From Bacillota bacterium (GTDB lineage: Bacteria > Bacillota > Bacilli > Alicyclobacillales > Alicyclobacillaceae), in contig JAKAXI010000098.1 of assembly GCA_021816665.1 (NCBI GenBank), positions 1 to 6,929 on the forward strand: DNA of 6,929 bases, in the 5' to 3' direction. The translations under genes were made by a program, and so were the position numbers. This document shows, one piece after another, positions 6,184 through 6,929 of the stretch. Numbering within the stretch: the stretch's first letter is position 1; each line of letters opens with the position of its first letter. Under the pieces are notes generated by a model that made no database searches, was not told where the DNA came from, and saw only the letters and a program-made list of their open reading frames with translations.

Positions 6184-6929
6184 ATGGAGCGGAGTTTGCC
6201 GCCACTGTTTGCGGAGCGTGCCGCACCTTCAGCCGTGACAAGCGATCGTAATGTTGTCACAGACTTGCCCGTGATTTCCGTGCGCGACGTCTCGTTTGCG
6301 TATCCGCGCCGACCCGGCGAAGACCCGGGCGGTGACGGCAGTCGAACAGAGCAAACCGAACCCACGTCAGAGCGCGTGCTTCAGCACGTGTCTCTTGACG
6401 TGCATAGAGGCGAGTTTGTCGCAGTGCTAGGGCGCAACGGCAGCGGCAAGTCGACGTTGGCGAAGCTGATGAACGGACTCATGCGCCCGCTTCAGGGCGA
6501 GGTCCTTGTGCAGGGGCGAGTCACGACTGATCGCAGTTCTCTGCGGGAGGTTCGGCAGCGCGTTGGCATGGTTTTTCAGAACCCGGACAACCAACTCGTT
6601 GCAACGGTCGTTGAAGAAGAAGTGGCGTTTGGCCTGGAAAACTACGGGGTGCCGCGCGACCTCATGCTGGAGCGCGTGACTGCTGCCCTGCGGCGCGTTG
6701 GCATGGACGCACACCGACAGCGGCGTCCGCATCAACTGTCCGGCGGGCAGAAGCAGAGAGTCGCAATTGCCAGCGTGATCGCGATGCAGCCCGACTGTGT
6801 CATCTTTGACGAAGCGACGAGTATGTTGGACGTCGAAGGTCGGCGCGAGGTCATGGCTTTGATGCGCGACCTGCATGCGCACGGTACGGCCGTTGTCGCG
6901 ATCACGCATCACATGGAAGAAGCGTTGCA
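6184..6929 (+). CDS. ecfA1: Energy-coupling factor transporter ATPase (EcfA1/CbiO-like), 3' end outside window
   Basis: The 248 visible residues form the ATP-binding subunit of an ECF importer, the cytosolic ATPase that with a second EcfA and the membrane protein EcfT powers uptake of vitamins or metal ions through separate S-components. Motifs in order are the A-loop Tyr40 in VSFAYP, Walker A GRNGSGKST (83-91), the Q-loop VFQNPDNQ (130-137, the NPDNQ form being typical of EcfA/CbiO), signature LSGGQ (185-189), Walker B VIFDEATSMLD (206-216, catalytic Glu210), and the switch His242 in AITHHMEEA. The frame is still open at the window edge, about 30-40 residues short of a usual end. ATG 6184 follows AAGGGG at 6169-6174. 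Oddities are an extension of about 28 residues before the ABC fold (the first strand begins near PVISVRDVSF) and an acidic, Gly-rich insertion at about 41-63, between the A-loop and VLQHVSL. Substrate specificity cannot be read from the ATPase. The split between EcfA1 and EcfA2 is judged from motif style. Confidence 0.9.
   Translation, partial: MERSLPPLFAERAAPSAVTSDRNVVTDLPVISVRDVSFAYPRRPGEDPGGDGSRTEQTEPTSERVLQHVSLDVHRGEFVAVLGRNGSGKSTLAKLMNGLMRPLQGEVLVQGRVTTDRSSLREVRQRVGMVFQNPDNQLVATVVEEEVAFGLENYGVPRDLMLERVTAALRRVGMDAHRQRRPHQLSGGQKQRVAIASVIAMQPDCVIFDEATSMLDVEGRREVMALMRDLHAHGTAVVAITHHMEEAL

Noticed and set aside
6427..6912. 161-codon open frame on the minus strand at the right end
   Set aside because: It is antisense to the ECF ATPase, whose Walker A, signature and Walker B motifs all fall in this stretch on the plus strand.

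Overview
The window looks like a stretch of chromosome from a moderately GC-rich Gram-positive bacterium of the Bacillota, plausibly close to Alicyclobacillus or its relatives. That placement is an inference. It rests on strong GGAGG-type ribosome binding sites, a probable TTG start, sigma-A-like promoter elements, and a gene set familiar from Bacillales (a ScoB-like CoA-transferase, a RocB-like M20 hydrolase, PepF, and an EcfA-type ATPase). No mobile element, tRNA, rRNA, CRISPR array or long repeat was seen.

Layout. Positions 1-297 (+) hold the C-terminal 98 residues of the beta subunit of a 3-oxoacid (acetoacetate-type) CoA-transferase, whose start lies to the left of the window. It runs tail to tail into a complete cytochrome P450 gene (284-1498, -), with a 14-bp overlap of the coding ends. 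A 191-bp divergent intergenic region (1499-1689) separates the P450 from a 519-residue M20-family metallohydrolase resembling the arginine-utilisation protein RocB (1690-3249, +). This region carries a mirrored 9-bp motif that overlaps both candidate -10 boxes. The M20 gene converges, with a 19-bp gap, on a 300-residue LysR-type regulator (3269-4171, -). The regulator is divergent from pepF, an M3-family oligoendopeptidase (4345-6132, +, probable TTG start), across a 173-bp region. That region contains a good sigma-A promoter for the regulator. After 51 bp, in the same direction, an ATPase of the energy-coupling-factor class (EcfA1/CbiO-like) starts at 6184 and runs off the right edge.

How they may work together (inference). 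The window reads as several short, independent transcription units rather than one pathway. The LysR-type regulator may control itself and the divergent pepF. PepF could complete the breakdown of short peptides, and the RocB-like hydrolase and CoA-transferase would fit amino-acid or keto-acid catabolism. The P450 has no ferredoxin or reductase beside it, so its partner and substrate are unknown. The ECF ATPase probably heads an ecfA1-ecfA2-ecfT module beyond the window. Every coding region belongs to a known family and no undescribed system is evident. The most notable local features are the mirrored promoter motif at 1573-1660 and the insertion in the ECF ATPase.
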